A stretch of DNA of 64,000 nucleotides from Pestalotiopsis fici W106-1 (GCF_000516985.1 NW_006917094.1:620001-684000), one strand, 5' to 3'; counted from the stretch's first letter, positions 23,071 to 35,209 are shown. The notes: a model not told the origin generated them from the letters alone. A program made the numbers and translations.

Positions 23071-25093
23071 GTTCGCTAAGGGGCAAAGGCAAGACGGCGA
23101 TGGAAGAGGTTTGTGGTTTTGCTGGTTCGGTACGCGGGAGCACTCAATCTCTCGGTCGTGATGTTGAACCTCGATGATCCAATTGGAGCAAGCAAGGTCA
23201 AGCCACTGGACGCTTGGATCAGACACAAGCCACAAGGGAAACCCACACCCCCGCCACAACCTTGCTAGCGGGTCGTCTCGGTGGGTTTGTGTACACTGAC
23301 CAATGAACACGTTACTGTGTAGAATTACTACCTAATAGGTGCTACAGCAGATACTTAGTACGATTGTTTCTTATGGCGAAGGACTCATGTCGGGGTTATT
23401 GCAGAAGTTATCATGGTTTCCATCTTTCTTTTTTCTTTCTTTTCTTTTTTTAATCTTTTCCCTTCCGTTCCTCTCAGTTGATTCCTTCGTTACCCCGACG
23501 CATGATGCTGCATGATAAGAAACGTCATATACTGACGAATCCACGGAGGCTCATGCCGACTCGGGGCCGGGGATCAACACCAACAGACGATTGATAATAG
23601 ACGGAAACGTCTTACAAAGATGATTGGTATGGGCAGGTTGTTTCAATCACAGGAAGAGAATAACCAAGACCCAACTGAAAAGCACATCTTGGGCAGACAA
23701 AAAAGTGATTGGTCCGTCTGCACGGTCATCTGAAACAACCGCGATTCTACTATGTGTAGTACTATTATATCTGGCTGTAGTGGCGCGGAGCAACTATTAG
23801 CCTCGATCTACATCTTTGTTTATACGCTCTTTTTGACTTTTTAGATTATGGACAGAGCACCAGGCCGTTCCCTAGAGCTGATGTGAACATAACATTGCCA
23901 TGGAGAGATAGTTTTGTCAAGTAGGTAGGTACAATGCTTGTTACTACGAAACAGGACCCCCGACACCCACTGATCGTCGGTGCGGGAGCCCGGAGTCGGG
24001 GCAGTCTTGTTCTGGCGCCAGACCCCACCACATTCATGCTTGCAAGTCCCGATGCCCCATGCCTTTCATCACCAGTCCAACATGTATTGCCTGGCATTGG
24101 TCAAATGATTCTGCATATTCTCACCATCAAAGGAAAAGTTTCCGATATTATAACCGCGTCGTACGAGGTGGTGCTTATTGCCGGCTGTCATTTTTCTGGA
24201 GCCTTGGAGGCAGTGACGCGGCCAAGCCCCGTGTGTTCGCAGTCATGTTTGCGTACGCATTTTATCAGCCAAACTCCAGGAAGAGCAGTTGCGATTCAAT
24301 GCCGCGTCACACATTTCTACCTCGATCTCGTGGTTCCTTACTCTCTATTGTCCAAATCTTGTCCTTTTCTCAACTCATTGGCAGAGTCTTAATGTTTTGA
24401 TTAGAATTGTTCCTGACTTTGGTGAGTGTAGTCGCACTCAGTCTGGTCAATCACAACTCGAATTTATCTGTTAATATCTTTCCGCCATCCAGTCGGGGAC
24501 TTCATCAAAAGAAGGCTGATGCATGGTACTCTATGATCCAACCAAGAGTCTCGCTTGCATATGTTGCGCATTCTCTGCTCTAGCATTGCTGGTGTCATGA
24601 CCTTCCTAATTGGTACGCCCACTGGCCTTGATAGCGACGACCTCTAGTTGCACATTTATGACTTTCCCAAAAAGAGCCACAACTGGCTGGCGACACTGAA
24701 GTCGCCGCACCCACAGGAACTGCAGTAGCGAGCACCTCGCACGTGGTAAACCACCGAACTCGGATTCCTATAATCCCATTGACTGACCAATCAGCACCTA
24801 TGGAGATAAAGTGGTCACATCAGCCGCCGAGATGCATTCATATGGACGAGCGGCATTTGCCATATGGCCGGAGGGTATACTCATTTCACCAGTTGGCCAC
24901 TTTCAAATTGTGGCGCTCCATTGTGTAGTTCGTGGTTTTGTATCACAAAAAGGTTTACCGGGCCAGGTAGTCTCGGTCAAAGCTTATATCAACCATTTCA
25001 GGCCATCTGGGTTCCATGACTGGGCACTGATAAGTGCACCACTTCTGGATCCTTCGAGTTTGGTGTGTCTTCATCTTCTTGACCACCGCAACA
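23071..25093. other. Intergenic, no gene seen
   Basis: Upstream of both NDUFB7 (minus) and the S28 peptidase (plus). It holds a T/C-rich run at about 23427-23468 and several ORFs of 60-150 codons that overlap on different frames and show no domain or splice structure. Confidence 0.45.
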
Positions 25094-27102
25094 ATGAGGA
25101 ATGCCGCATTAATTTTTCCGCTTCTCGGGGCGGTATGGCACCAGTCCGTGCTGGGTCTATTCCCACGAATGCCTTCGATCGAGCATCTGAGTCTGGAGGA
25201 CCACCAGTTTCGCAGGCTGGTTGACAGGTCAGACCCGTTATCCGGCAACGGTACCTTTGAGCAGCTGATCAACCATAATGATACCTCTGTCGGCACGTTT
25301 CAACAATCATACTGGTACAATGCTACTTTTTGGAAGGGACCAGGCTCTCCCGTAAGGACAAAGAAACAGGTTGACTTGACTTGCAGTTTGCTAATCATTG
25401 CAGATTATCCTCGTGACTCCCGGCGAAAATGCAGCCAGCACGTATGGTCTTTTCCTGACAGATGGCACGCTTCCTGGCATGTACGCAAAGGCTGTCGGTG
25501 GAGCGGTTGTCCTCATTGAACGTAAGTCACCGAGTTCTCCTCATCGGATTGCCAGGTCTAATTCAGATTATAGACAGATATTGGGGACAGTCTAGTCCTT
25601 ATCAAAATTTGACAGTGGCGAATTTGCAATATCTCACAATCGATCAAGCTATAGCCGATTTTGTCAACTTTGCCAAAAACGTCAAGCTCCCGTTTGACAC
25701 CAGCGGAGCTACAAACGCGCCCCAGGCGGTATGGGCACTACATCTAGCTTTTATTACAGCAGACTGTGCTAACAGAGGAACAGCCGTGGGTTTGGGTAGG
25801 TGGCTCTTACGCCGGAGCATTAGCAGCGTGGATCGAAAAGGTATATCTCAAGCACAACCATTCATGCCTGTCAACTAACAAGACATAGTTGGCCCCTGGA
25901 GTCTTTTGGGCATATCATGCCAGTAGCGCTCCCGTCCAAGCAATCTATGACTTTTGGACATATTTCTATCCGATACAAATGGTACATAACGGCTACCAAC
26001 ACAACGATTTATTACGGTAATGAGCTGACAAAAGGTTCAGGGCATGCCTCGGAATTGTAGCCATGATTATGCGGCGATTGTCGAACATGTTGACGATATT
26101 TTTCTCCATGGGAGCACCCAGGAGAAACAAGAGTTGAAGCAAATGTTTGCCGTGCAAGATCTTAACCACGACGACGATGCTGCTGGCGCTATCACTGCGC
26201 CGATAACTCTTTGGCAGTCAATCACGCCTAGAACAGGATACTCCCAATTCTATCAGATGTGCGACGCGATTGAAGGGGCCGTGCCGGGTCGGTCAAGAAA
26301 CTATAGTGATGCTGGCGTTGGATTGCAACAAGCCTTGCCGAATTTCGCGAATTGGTACACGTCGAAATATTTGCCAGATCGTAAGTAGATGGTTCAGTAT
26401 TGATATCGGCCGTTACTTGTGGCTAACTCTGATAGATTGTGCGGACTATGGATACAGTGATTGGTCTGGTTCTATGAATGTTCAGTGCTTCAACTCACAT
26501 AATACTTCTTTCCAAGTATATCACGACCTATCACCAAATCACCCTCTTGGCCGCCAGTGGATCTGGATGACATGCAACGAACCATTTTTTTGGTCGCCGA
26601 CGTATGTTTTCCAGGGATTGACTCAAGCAAAGGGCAGAGACTAACAAGCAATAGTGGAGCGCCTCCTGGCCAACCGTCGCTCTTTACACGCCTGGCAACT
26701 GCCGAGAATATGGAACGACAATGCCAAGAGTGGTTTCCAACCGATCAAGGAAAACATATGGCCAGTGTCCAGGGAAGAACTGAAGTCCAAGTCAATGATC
26801 ATACAGGAGGGTGGACCAATACAGCCACGACGCGTATCTTGTACTCCAATGGCGAATTCGATCCGTGGCGCTCTGCGTCGGTCTCGTCAATCTTTCGACC
26901 AGGCGGCCCGCTCAGTAGTAGCGATAGCGCGCCCGTGATTGTCATCAATGGTAGTCGACATTGCAATGATTTGTTCGACTGGAATGTCGTTGGTATCAGC
27001 AATCCAGCCATTGAAGCGGCACAACAGGCTGAAATCAGTCAGATCTCGGATTGGGTGGCGGATTTCTATTCCGCCAAGTCCAGCTCGTCGAGACGAGAGT
27101 AG
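25094..27102 (+). CDS. Secreted serine peptidase, family S28
   Basis: Eight exons: 25094-25351, 25404-25521, 25574-25728, 25784-25840, 25889-25981, 26041-26380, 26436-26601 and 26655-27102. All seven introns are GT-AG, and all frames join to give 544 residues. The family (lysosomal Pro-X carboxypeptidase/DPP II type; extracellular in fungi) cleaves after proline. An N-terminal hydrophobic signal covers residues 3-21. Family motifs: SYWYNATFWKGPGSP, ILVTPGEN, IEHRYWGQS (His-Arg-Tyr motif, formed across a splice junction), the nucleophile Ser185 in VGGSYAGALAAW, Asp465 in SNGEFDPWR and His498 in NGSRHCNDL. Several N-glycosylation sequons are present. The triad is complete, so I expect an active secreted or vacuolar enzyme. 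Confidence 0.93.
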
Positions 27103-27215
27103 CGTATCGTCGCTATTGGCAAGTTATTTCATCTATTTATCAATACCCCATGTTTTTAGCACCAATATTGTATCTATGATTGCATGATGCAACCCGACGT
27201 GGACACTCGACCATC

Positions 27216-29594
27216 TCATACTATATGCAAATCCTGAAGCTTCGGCCCCATATGTTTCAGCCGTGCTCGTAAATAATCAATGTCAGTAATCTCTAGCCAC
27301 GGATGCGGCTCATCTAGAGCATTCTCCTGTTGTTGCTTTTCAAGCTTCGCAGATAGCGCCGTTAGGTCGACCCCGAGACTGTTCAAGCGAGGGTCAAGAA
27401 GTGTTTGATCTCCTGTTGCCGTGTTTTCAAAAATCATTGCTCCTGCACGGTGCTTCATGATTTTGATGTTATTGGGCACTGGGCCCAGGACAGCCTCACC
27501 CTCAAAGTGCCCGAACTACAACATGTGTTAGAAATTGCCCATTCGGGTAGATAAATGAGTTTGTAGCAGCTCTTTCAAGTAATTTATCTGAGCCTGCTCG
27601 CTTGGAGCACCAATTTGGGCAATGCTTGCTCATGAGACAATCCAGAGAAGGAGAGAAATGACATCGGAAGTTGCTTACTAGGGTGCACCCACCACCAGCT
27701 TGATAAATGGGCGTCTTGTCCTGCAAGGAGGAAACCTTCATCTCTGAGGATTTGGGTCGCAAGACCAGAAGTTCTCGTGAGCCCAGAACTGCCCATATAT
27801 GGTCTCCTGGTTGCGCATCCAAGGATCCAAGTCCGAGAAGATCATCTTCTGTCCAAAGCAATTGTCTACCGAGACACTCGGATGTGATTCTGTTGAGAAG
27901 AGTGGCATCTTTTGCTCTATTATACACCAACGCCTCGCTGACGTCTTGATTGTTACTCTTCGTGGCGCGGTGCAATTCACTCAGGCGTCTCTTCGCAACC
28001 TCATAGCGGGGCCAATGAAGAGTCGATGGATCGAAGCAATTTTCGGCGAATCTGTTGCTGCACAGGACCCGTGTGTACGCGTCTCCAATGGTCATTGAGC
28101 TTCCAGGGCAGGGATCGTCCAGGCTCCGCGGTTCTTGACGCAGCACTTCTCTGATCCTCGCCCAGTTCACGTCAAAATATCCGTCAATGTTTGGTTTCGT
28201 GACTGCGGCCACCTTTGCCACAAACACTCCATGTACGTCGAGACTGTCCGATTTGGGCTCTGTATACTGTGTGCTCAGAAAGCCAGAAGCTATCTGAAAC
28301 CTGAGTGGCCAAGGCTCCTCGAGAATAGGTCTAATGTCAGTCCAGTCCGGAACCCAGCTGGGGCAGCATGGTAATCGATTTGGGAGTCGGCACTGCGAAA
28401 GAAAGTCGACATCTTTCATCTCGTGCATGTAGGCAATAGTAGCAGCACGGTAGATGGCCGGGACTGGGAGAGTGTAGTCTGGCTTGATGTGCTCCTGGAT
28501 ATTCCTCGGCAGGAGTGCTCTTACTGAGTAGATGCGATCTCGAGGATCATTACACCCTGCGAGGCCGAGGTTGAAACGTATGTTTGGGAGATTGATGTAT
28601 CGTGACTGGTAGAGGAAGCCCCGTAGATTGCTGAGACGAAAGGTGAGCTTATTGCTGAGTTCGAATTGTTGCGGCCAGGCCTTGCGTTGTAGCAAACCCC
28701 AAACATTGTAAAACGTCTTTTTTTTCATTGCAGTAAGTATATTTCTGATGGATTCAGAGGCTTGAGGGATATAACGACGGACAAGATGTAAATGATGCAG
28801 ATTCTTACCTTCCAGAGCATCTTTTTGCAGCCACATGCGATGGTTGCTGTTTTCTGATCTGCCAAGGTGATTTCCTGTCTGACCCACAGGCGTTCGAACC
28901 ACCTCCGGTTCAACAGGTGGTAGACTGCACGCATCTCATCTACCGAGAAGGGGACTGGAATGCTGCGGTCCAGAAGGGAATTATCACGGCAATCGGGAGT
29001 AGCCAAAATAGACCGACTCGACTTTTCGAATCGTACCTGAGTACCAACATCTTCCATGCAGGTCATGGCAAGGTCGCTGTCCTGCGCAGCTTCTCCGAGC
29101 CATACGAGCACCGCCTTTGCGCGCGCATAGATTTCACCCATCATGGCCACCTGTCGGCCCTTGTCGATGCTGTCTCCCTGATCAATGCACATGGAATCTA
29201 TCCATAGATCACGTGGGCGATCTGTGAAGCGAAAGTGACGCAGTGCGGACAAGGCATTGGGTCCAAGTGGCAGCCATCCATCAACAGGAGCTGCAGTGGT
29301 AAGGTCAGAGACCACTGCGTTTGGGCTCTCATCTCTGCACTCTTTAGCGTATCTGACGGAGATGTGAGCTGGTCTCAAATCACCCTTGTCCCAGGCGTAA
29401 GAAATGGCCTCATAGATAGGTCGGTCAGACCGACGACCAAGAGCGCTGTTGCTCAAATCTGCGGTCTTGTCGGCAAAAATCTCGTGTCGCATGGTAATGC
29501 AGACATCTTCGTCAAAGGTGCCTGGATAAAGTCTCACAAGACGAATATAGATTTTGCCGTTGCTCGGCAGTGGGGGATAAGCGAATTTCTGCAT
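27216..29594 (-). CDS. HET domain protein (heterokaryon incompatibility)
   Basis: Three exons on the minus strand: 29594-28809, 28716-27679 and 27515-27216, giving 707 residues. The HET domain spans about residues 61-242, with the three classic blocks YEAISYAWD (61-69), LWIDSMCIDQGD (130-141) and RRWFERLWVRQE (230-241). Downstream are DPRDRIYSVRALLP and YRAATIAYM, typical of HET proteins. The last exon supplies the usual C-terminal FGHFEGEAVLGPVPN. HET domains trigger programmed cell death upon non-self recognition in ascomycetes, usually through a partner. Intron 1 (28717-28808) ends in an A-rich tract before AAG instead of a pyrimidine tract; it is the acceptor I found that keeps the conserved frame (KMLWK joined to TFYNVW). 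It sits 1.9 kb from the vWA-papain gene, on the same strand. Confidence 0.88.
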
Positions 29595-31489
29595 TTTCTG
29601 ATTACGCCGTTATTTATTCCTCTTTTGGGTATAAGAATTTTGAAATGATGACAAAAGCTGTTCTTCCTGTGAGACAATATTGGCCGCGGCTCTAGTGATT
29701 CAAATGACGATGAGTATATTGAGTAACACGCCTCGGTAAGGAAAGGCCGTGCGATTCGTTTCTGAAAGCCACAATAGATTGACAAAAATGGACATATCGA
29801 TTGAATTATTATAATCCATTAGCGATTGATTAGTGAACTATATACACAAGTGGACAACGACCCTACCATCTGTTCCATTCAATTATTTTCATGTCGCTTG
29901 TCGCGATATACTCGCCCCAACAGCTGCTAGCCTACCAATGACAAACTTTGCAAATATGTGAGCTATCACAAAATACAAAACCTAGGTTAGACATACATAA
30001 AATCCTCATAAGTGAAGCCATGAAAGAAACGCAAGATTCGACAGTATCCAGGAAGCAGTGTTAGGGATAGCATCGGGTGGCTGCCTAAATGTCACATCCA
30101 ATGGAGAGCAGACGTCTAGATCCATCGACGGCATTGGGGTATAAAATCACGATAGTTGGGCCGTGTTCACTTGGATACCCGAGCGATACTTTACAACCAT
30201 GAAACGTCATCAAATTGTTTGAAAACATGACATCACCCTCATACGCGACCCAGTCATTCACCGAAGGGCTAACCCGTGGCTATATCCAATCTGGCCTATA
30301 AAGCACTATACTTGCTTTCAAAATCCCGACGATCATATCATGATGGCTCAGCCTCATTGCATTAAGCGACCACGCATATGCGGTACAACGTGGCCATAGC
30401 CATGAGTAGCCGCGCATTCCATATCAATTTTACATGATTTTCCAGATTCGAATGCCTGCAGTTTTCAAAGTTGTATAGTTTCTTGGCGCATTTCGTCTAA
30501 ATATTGCCAGTCGATCCTACAAATAAATATACCTCATGTGTAGTGAAATATCAATCGCTTCGCAAGACGAACACAAATTCGGCCATGAAATAAATGTCCT
30601 GATCAGCAGTTGCGCCAGATTACCCAGCGCTGTCACATACGGGGGGAGACTGGTACTCAAAACTGGGCATCAATCCGCTCACCAGCTCACATCGTTGATT
30701 CAATTCCAAGTTACATGGCCTGCCGCCGTCTCGGTACAACCATCTCCACGTGATCTGTCTGTCGCACGAGACCAGACTGGCCTGACAATTTTCTGGGTAA
30801 ATGCCCTTTCGAACTCGGTATTGGTTCATAACTCGGATTCAAATAAGGTTTATAGCTGCATATCCATCTAACCCAGCTCGGTGAGTTAGCAAAGCTCATA
30901 CTGGTTGGCCGTCATCTTGAGCCCCCCCCCCCCCCCCCTTAGAGAGGCTGTAGTTTGCGATGCCTGCAAATCACAATGCAAAGCATTCGCCAGCCTCAGA
31001 TTATCTCTTTGGGAACTGCATACGCCCTGCTCCCTTGGTAACATGCAGATTCAATCTGACAATGCACCGGGTTCCAAACTCTTTTAGGTAGGTGAGAAGA
31101 ATGGTTGGTCGAGACTGGCTCGGCCCAAAGGTGAGAAGAACCACCATCTACAATGAGGCGGCATCTATACTTGGAAATATATCTCTCATTGTTTTACGTT
31201 GCCTGTCTCAAAAAAATAGATCGATCTTTCTAGAATGTTAACACATTGATTGCATTTTTCTACTACATCTATAATAAGAATTTGAACCGTATTTTAAATT
31301 ATTCTTGTATCTTTAACTTTTTTATCCTTTTAATTTCAATGCCGTGGAATTATCGTTACAATAGTACATCATTACGGGAAAATGGATAAAGCCTTTCAAA
31401 GTGAGCCGACTCAACAAAGCAATTCAATTCGTATATACCAAAAAATCATGTGATAGTTTATGATATGTAGTTCCACTATCCTGAGAAGG
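29595..31489. other. AT-rich intergenic with a poly-C run
   Basis: Gene-free AT-rich DNA between the HET gene and the vWA-papain gene. A 17-C homopolymer lies at 30922-30938. ORFs are short and without domains. Confidence 0.5.
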
Positions 31490-31515
31490 TTTTTTTTTTT
31501 TTTTTTTTTTTTTTT
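31490..31515. repeat. 26-nt homopolymer T (poly-A after the stop codon of the vWA-papain gene)
   Basis: An uninterrupted run of 26 T on the plus strand. Read on the minus strand it is 26 A beginning only two bases after the TGA stop (31518-31520) of the vWA-papain gene. It may be a genomic copy of a poly(A) tail or a slippage-grown A tract. Confidence 0.9.
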
Positions 31516-31517
31516 CA

Positions 31518-33749
31518 TCACGCAGCGCCAATGTCTTCGGGAGCGTATAGTGCCTTCATAAGATGCCCTGACTCAAGCTTAAAGGACCGGGCGCAGTGCC
31601 CGCACTGCACCTGGCCGATGTGCCCTGTAAAGTCAGCAAGGGCCGCATTCGTGTGGCAATGAGGACAGCGCGCCTGGATCTGAAGAATACTCGGATATTG
31701 AGAAGCGTAACAGCGCAATTCATTTTCCACTTTCCAATTGTACGCTTGATGCTCTGTCGGGGACAAATCACTCTCCAACCAGTACACATCGTAGAACCTC
31801 ACGGGGTATCTTCCGGACGGGCCATCTAGCTCCAATACAGTGTGGTCCTCAACGGCGAAGCTGCCATGATTCCCCCATTCGTCGCCCCATGAGTTGAGAA
31901 AGGTAAGTGAGTCAGGACGGCAACTGGTTAAAACAACAGCGTGCCCTCCCCCATTGCCTTGTGAGCGGTACGCAGTCATCTGATCACATCTGAGGGTGGG
32001 TAATTGCTCTTCAAGGGGGTCAAGTCGCTCTTCAAAGTGCTTGGTAAACACATCCCATCCCGATTCTGAGAGATGGAACGTGGTTAGTACTGGACGCCGG
32101 CGGAGCACTGCCTGACGGGCACCGTCCTCGTCCACCAGACGAAATCGAAGTGGTCGATACCAATTAGTAGCAGCTGTCAAAACTTGCTCAGTATTTTGCC
32201 CACCCGGCTGTGATGGGAATTCATCTTCAATACGTTTGCGAATCTCTTCGATGCTGGGGTAGTCATCCTCACGACCAACGATTCGGAGGAGGGCCATGTG
32301 GACTACAGCAGCGGTGGCGTGTGCGTAACAGGTAAACGCATCACCCTGATCAGAGGGGTTTTTGCACCTAAGGACATGTTCATCGCTGATATAGGAGTCG
32401 TGGGTGATGCGACCTATGACGTCTAGGATTGCATCTGCGGAACCAAAACGTGCCGACAGGAGCAATGAGCAGAATTCATCGAGCGCCGCGGAGCTGGACA
32501 CTGTAGCGTACAATGCGACCTCACCAGCTGAGGGAACTTCCCAACCTACAGAGGTGAGTACTGGGATCGGATGCGTCACGCCGGCCACCCGAGTTGCCAT
32601 GTCGAAAAGTATGTGTTGCCCCGAGTCCCACTCTTCTGCTGGTTGGTAATACAAGCGTCGGCGGCTCACTATCTGGTCAGGAGTGAGGCAAATCGTTGCT
32701 ATGCTCACTTTGGCATGCTGTAAATTGCGCGCAAGCGGCAATGGGTCGCCGTCAGTGGAAATGCCATCCGACACAAGAACGAGAACGCGTTTCTCGGTCC
32801 CAACATGCTGGTGAAATGCCACTAATGACTGCCTCAAGGCCTCTTGCATCGGTGTTAAACCATACATGTACCGTCGAAGTGTGTCGAGCAAGGTAGAATG
32901 GCCCGTTGTCTCTTTTTCGCGACCTTCGTCGACCTCTGAACGCCTCTGCACTTGCTTGAGCAGGCGAACGACATCACCGACTGGTCGCGCTTCGAACTGA
33001 GTGAAGTCTTGCAGCCACTCCGCACATATACGGCGTGCAAGTTGCATTGCTTCCGATTTCTCGGCCGCGTTGTCTATGGCTTTGTCTGCAACTTGGTCTG
33101 CAACTTTGTTTCCTAGAACACCTCCGCCAACCCCAGCCCCACTGGAGATAGCACTGGAGATAGCACCAGAGATAGCACCAGAGATAGCACCAGTGGAAAG
33201 AGCTGCTGGAGGGAACGCCGCTGTAAACGCACAGCCAGCAGTCATGCCCACGGCAGCCCCAATCCACCGACTCCGTGTCCTCTTATTGTTCACCGTCTCT
33301 TCAGGCGGAATTGCATTAACGAAATCGCTGACCCCATCTGGATGTCGCTCCAGGTGCATGTCAACGATGCGCGCCTCGTCATCCGTAAGCTTCTCTCGAA
33401 TATACTTCGCAATGTACGAGCGCCGCTCCTTATTGGCCCGAGCAATGAGAAGGTCATGACCGGACTTGCAATCGCCAGTGTTTCGTAAGAGCGCATCAAC
33501 AGGTCCACAAAGATCGGCCACTGGCGGACAACCTGCTTGAGTGTCCAAACCAAAAACGCCCACGAAGACGAGGGCATTCGGATCTTGTCGCTGCTCTGCC
33601 TCTACAAGCTTCAAGATTGCTCGAAGTCCTGCGCGGAGGCGCTCAATTGCCAAATCATTGGAACAGCTCCCCGTCTCAAGCGCCTGGCGCATAGAAGCAG
33701 ACACGTCGAGGAGGCAGCCAACTACTGCAGTAGGCGACGAATGAGACAT
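31518..33749 (-). CDS. vWA, glycine-zipper, papain-like protease and zinc-ribbon protein
   Basis: Intronless gene for 743 residues, started at the ATG at 33749 (the frame's earlier codons are TTG-GTG). Residues 10-19 hold the MIDAS motif DVSAS; the rest of the vWA domain resumes about 280 residues later, with the MIDAS Thr299 (LTPMQEAL) and Asp328 (VLVSDG). The insertion holds a hydrophobic glycine-zipper segment (about 163-213) with four G/S-A-I-S tetrapeptides. Then follows a papain-like (C1) domain: catalytic Cys474 in DQGDAFTCYAHA, His603 in GGGHAVVLTS, and Asn619 in LTFLNSWGDEWGNHG. The C-terminus is a CPHC...CGHC zinc ribbon (C695, C698, C716, C719). All metal-site and catalytic residues are present. 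The combination suggests a membrane-linked protease switched by a metal-dependent adhesion domain. Its function is unknown. Confidence 0.85.
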   Translation of the reverse strand: MSHSSPTAVVGCLLDVSASMRQALETGSCSNDLAIERLRAGLRAILKLVEAEQRQDPNALVFVGVFGLDTQAGCPPVADLCGPVDALLRNTGDCKSGHDLLIARANKERRSYIAKYIREKLTDDEARIVDMHLERHPDGVSDFVNAIPPEETVNNKRTRSRWIGAAVGMTAGCAFTAAFPPAALSTGAISGAISGAISSAISSGAGVGGGVLGNKVADQVADKAIDNAAEKSEAMQLARRICAEWLQDFTQFEARPVGDVVRLLKQVQRRSEVDEGREKETTGHSTLLDTLRRYMYGLTPMQEALRQSLVAFHQHVGTEKRVLVLVSDGISTDGDPLPLARNLQHAKVSIATICLTPDQIVSRRRLYYQPAEEWDSGQHILFDMATRVAGVTHPIPVLTSVGWEVPSAGEVALYATVSSSAALDEFCSLLLSARFGSADAILDVIGRITHDSYISDEHVLRCKNPSDQGDAFTCYAHATAAVVHMALLRIVGREDDYPSIEEIRKRIEDEFPSQPGGQNTEQVLTAATNWYRPLRFRLVDEDGARQAVLRRRPVLTTFHLSESGWDVFTKHFEERLDPLEEQLPTLRCDQMTAYRSQGNGGGHAVVLTSCRPDSLTFLNSWGDEWGNHGSFAVEDHTVLELDGPSGRYPVRFYDVYWLESDLSPTEHQAYNWKVENELRCYASQYPSILQIQARCPHCHTNAALADFTGHIGQVQCGHCARSFKLESGHLMKALYAPEDIGAA
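33144..33191 (-). repeat. 12-bp tandem repeat coding for the G/S-A-I-S repeats
   Basis: Four head-to-tail copies of a 12-bp unit (plus-strand forms GGAGATAGCACT, GGAGATAGCACC and AGAGATAGCACC twice). On the coding strand they give successive Gly/Ser-Ala-Ile-Ser tetrapeptides in the glycine-zipper segment of the vWA-papain protein. The unit length preserves frame, so copy number can change without breaking the gene. Confidence 0.85.
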
Positions 33750-35209
33750 CACCAATATTCATTCATTGACTTTTAGGTCCAGGAGCCAGATTTTACCCGA
33801 TACGTCGCATGAGGTAGGCGGATATTTGGATAGTAGATACATACAAAGGTCTTAAGGAGACTTCAAGATGAGCTACAAGTACTTTCGACTATTTGTGTAT
33901 AGTAACAACAGGGACAAGTCACGAGGCCGGACTTTCTCCAGTGTAGCAAATGAGTAAAATGACAAGAAGGGTCTGAGCCGAGGGGATGTGGCCTGGGTGT
34001 TTTTCTTTTTCTTTTTTCCTTTTTGTTTTCCCCCAAGGTGGACGCGCTGCTTATATCGGCATGTTCTGAAGTCACGGTACCCAAAGCCGACATGCATGTA
34101 AATAGGCCACGAGATAAGAGTCTGCGCTCGCATTGGTAGGCCATTCGGCTGGAGACGACGCAATTCGAGTTGCGGGCATAACGTTGGGGTTGGACGGCAG
34201 CAAATCACCATGGCATACCACGCTCGCCGATTGCAGTGTTTGATTTGAATTAGAATGTAGGGCCAGTCAAAACACAGCATCTGTATCTCTTTGTACAATG
34301 GTGGAGAGTATCAAGACAGCTTGCAGATAAACAGTCATTCGCAGCCCGCATCAACCACCACCACCAGTGCCTTGTGTCACATCGAGAACACCGAGTCAAA
34401 GTCACGGAAGGTGATACTTATTAAAAAATGCTACTTTATCTCAATATCTCCTTGTTTGGTGCTCCGCCAGCGTTCCGTTTCAGTATGCGTCAAATCAGCT
34501 GTACGAACGAGCCATGCATCAACCTGGTTGATATGCCGTTCAATAAATTTGCCTGAAGCTTGTAACTTGTCCCAGTTCTGCAGCTGTGTGAGAGTTTAGA
34601 ACCCCGATTTTTGGGATGCAAACGTAGTCTCCTCAATCCCGTGTCATCTTTTACATGGATTATTCTACTGATATCATGAGATATGAGGAACAACTTGGCA
34701 GCCTCAATTGTCGTTTGCTGCCCAATCCTTTGCATATTCATGCAGCAAAAACGAATCGCCTTGATCCGCGTCAGCTTTATGTACTACCATTCAATTAGAT
34801 CTGACGCGCAGACTCGCGTGGAGAGTTGTCACGAGCCGAACCTTAAATTACACAACCTCGCCCATCAATTCTGGTGGGCCTCCCGCAACAAACTATTATT
34901 TGGGACTGCACTGTGACGGGTCAGCGGAGTGAGGATACTGGCACAAATAAGAACGTCATTGGCAGATCGTTTCTGAATTCCATGGGACAACATATAGGAG
35001 TCTGCCCAAGGGGGGAGAGAGGAAGAGGAGTAAGCGGGGACCGGGGGGGGAACCTGCATATGCCTGGCACGAGGTTATAGTGATTGAGCTCGACATAGAT
35101 ATCTATCACATCGCGCTCATCGAATAATTCCACACTTTTTGCATCCATTACTCTATAACTTTCTATCGTCTCTTGCCCATTCATCCGTCCATTACTTTCG
35201 AAAATCAAA
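33750..35209. other. Intergenic, no gene seen
   Basis: Divergent upstream region of the vWA-papain gene (minus) and the BTB gene (plus). It includes a T-rich run near 34000-34030 and a G-rich patch near 35011-35051. No ORF looks coding. Confidence 0.45.

Noticed and set aside
33750..33850. Target-site duplication for a retrocopy of the vWA-papain gene
   Set aside because: A GGATAGTRGA-like match occurs near both ends, but in opposite orientation, so it is not a direct duplication.
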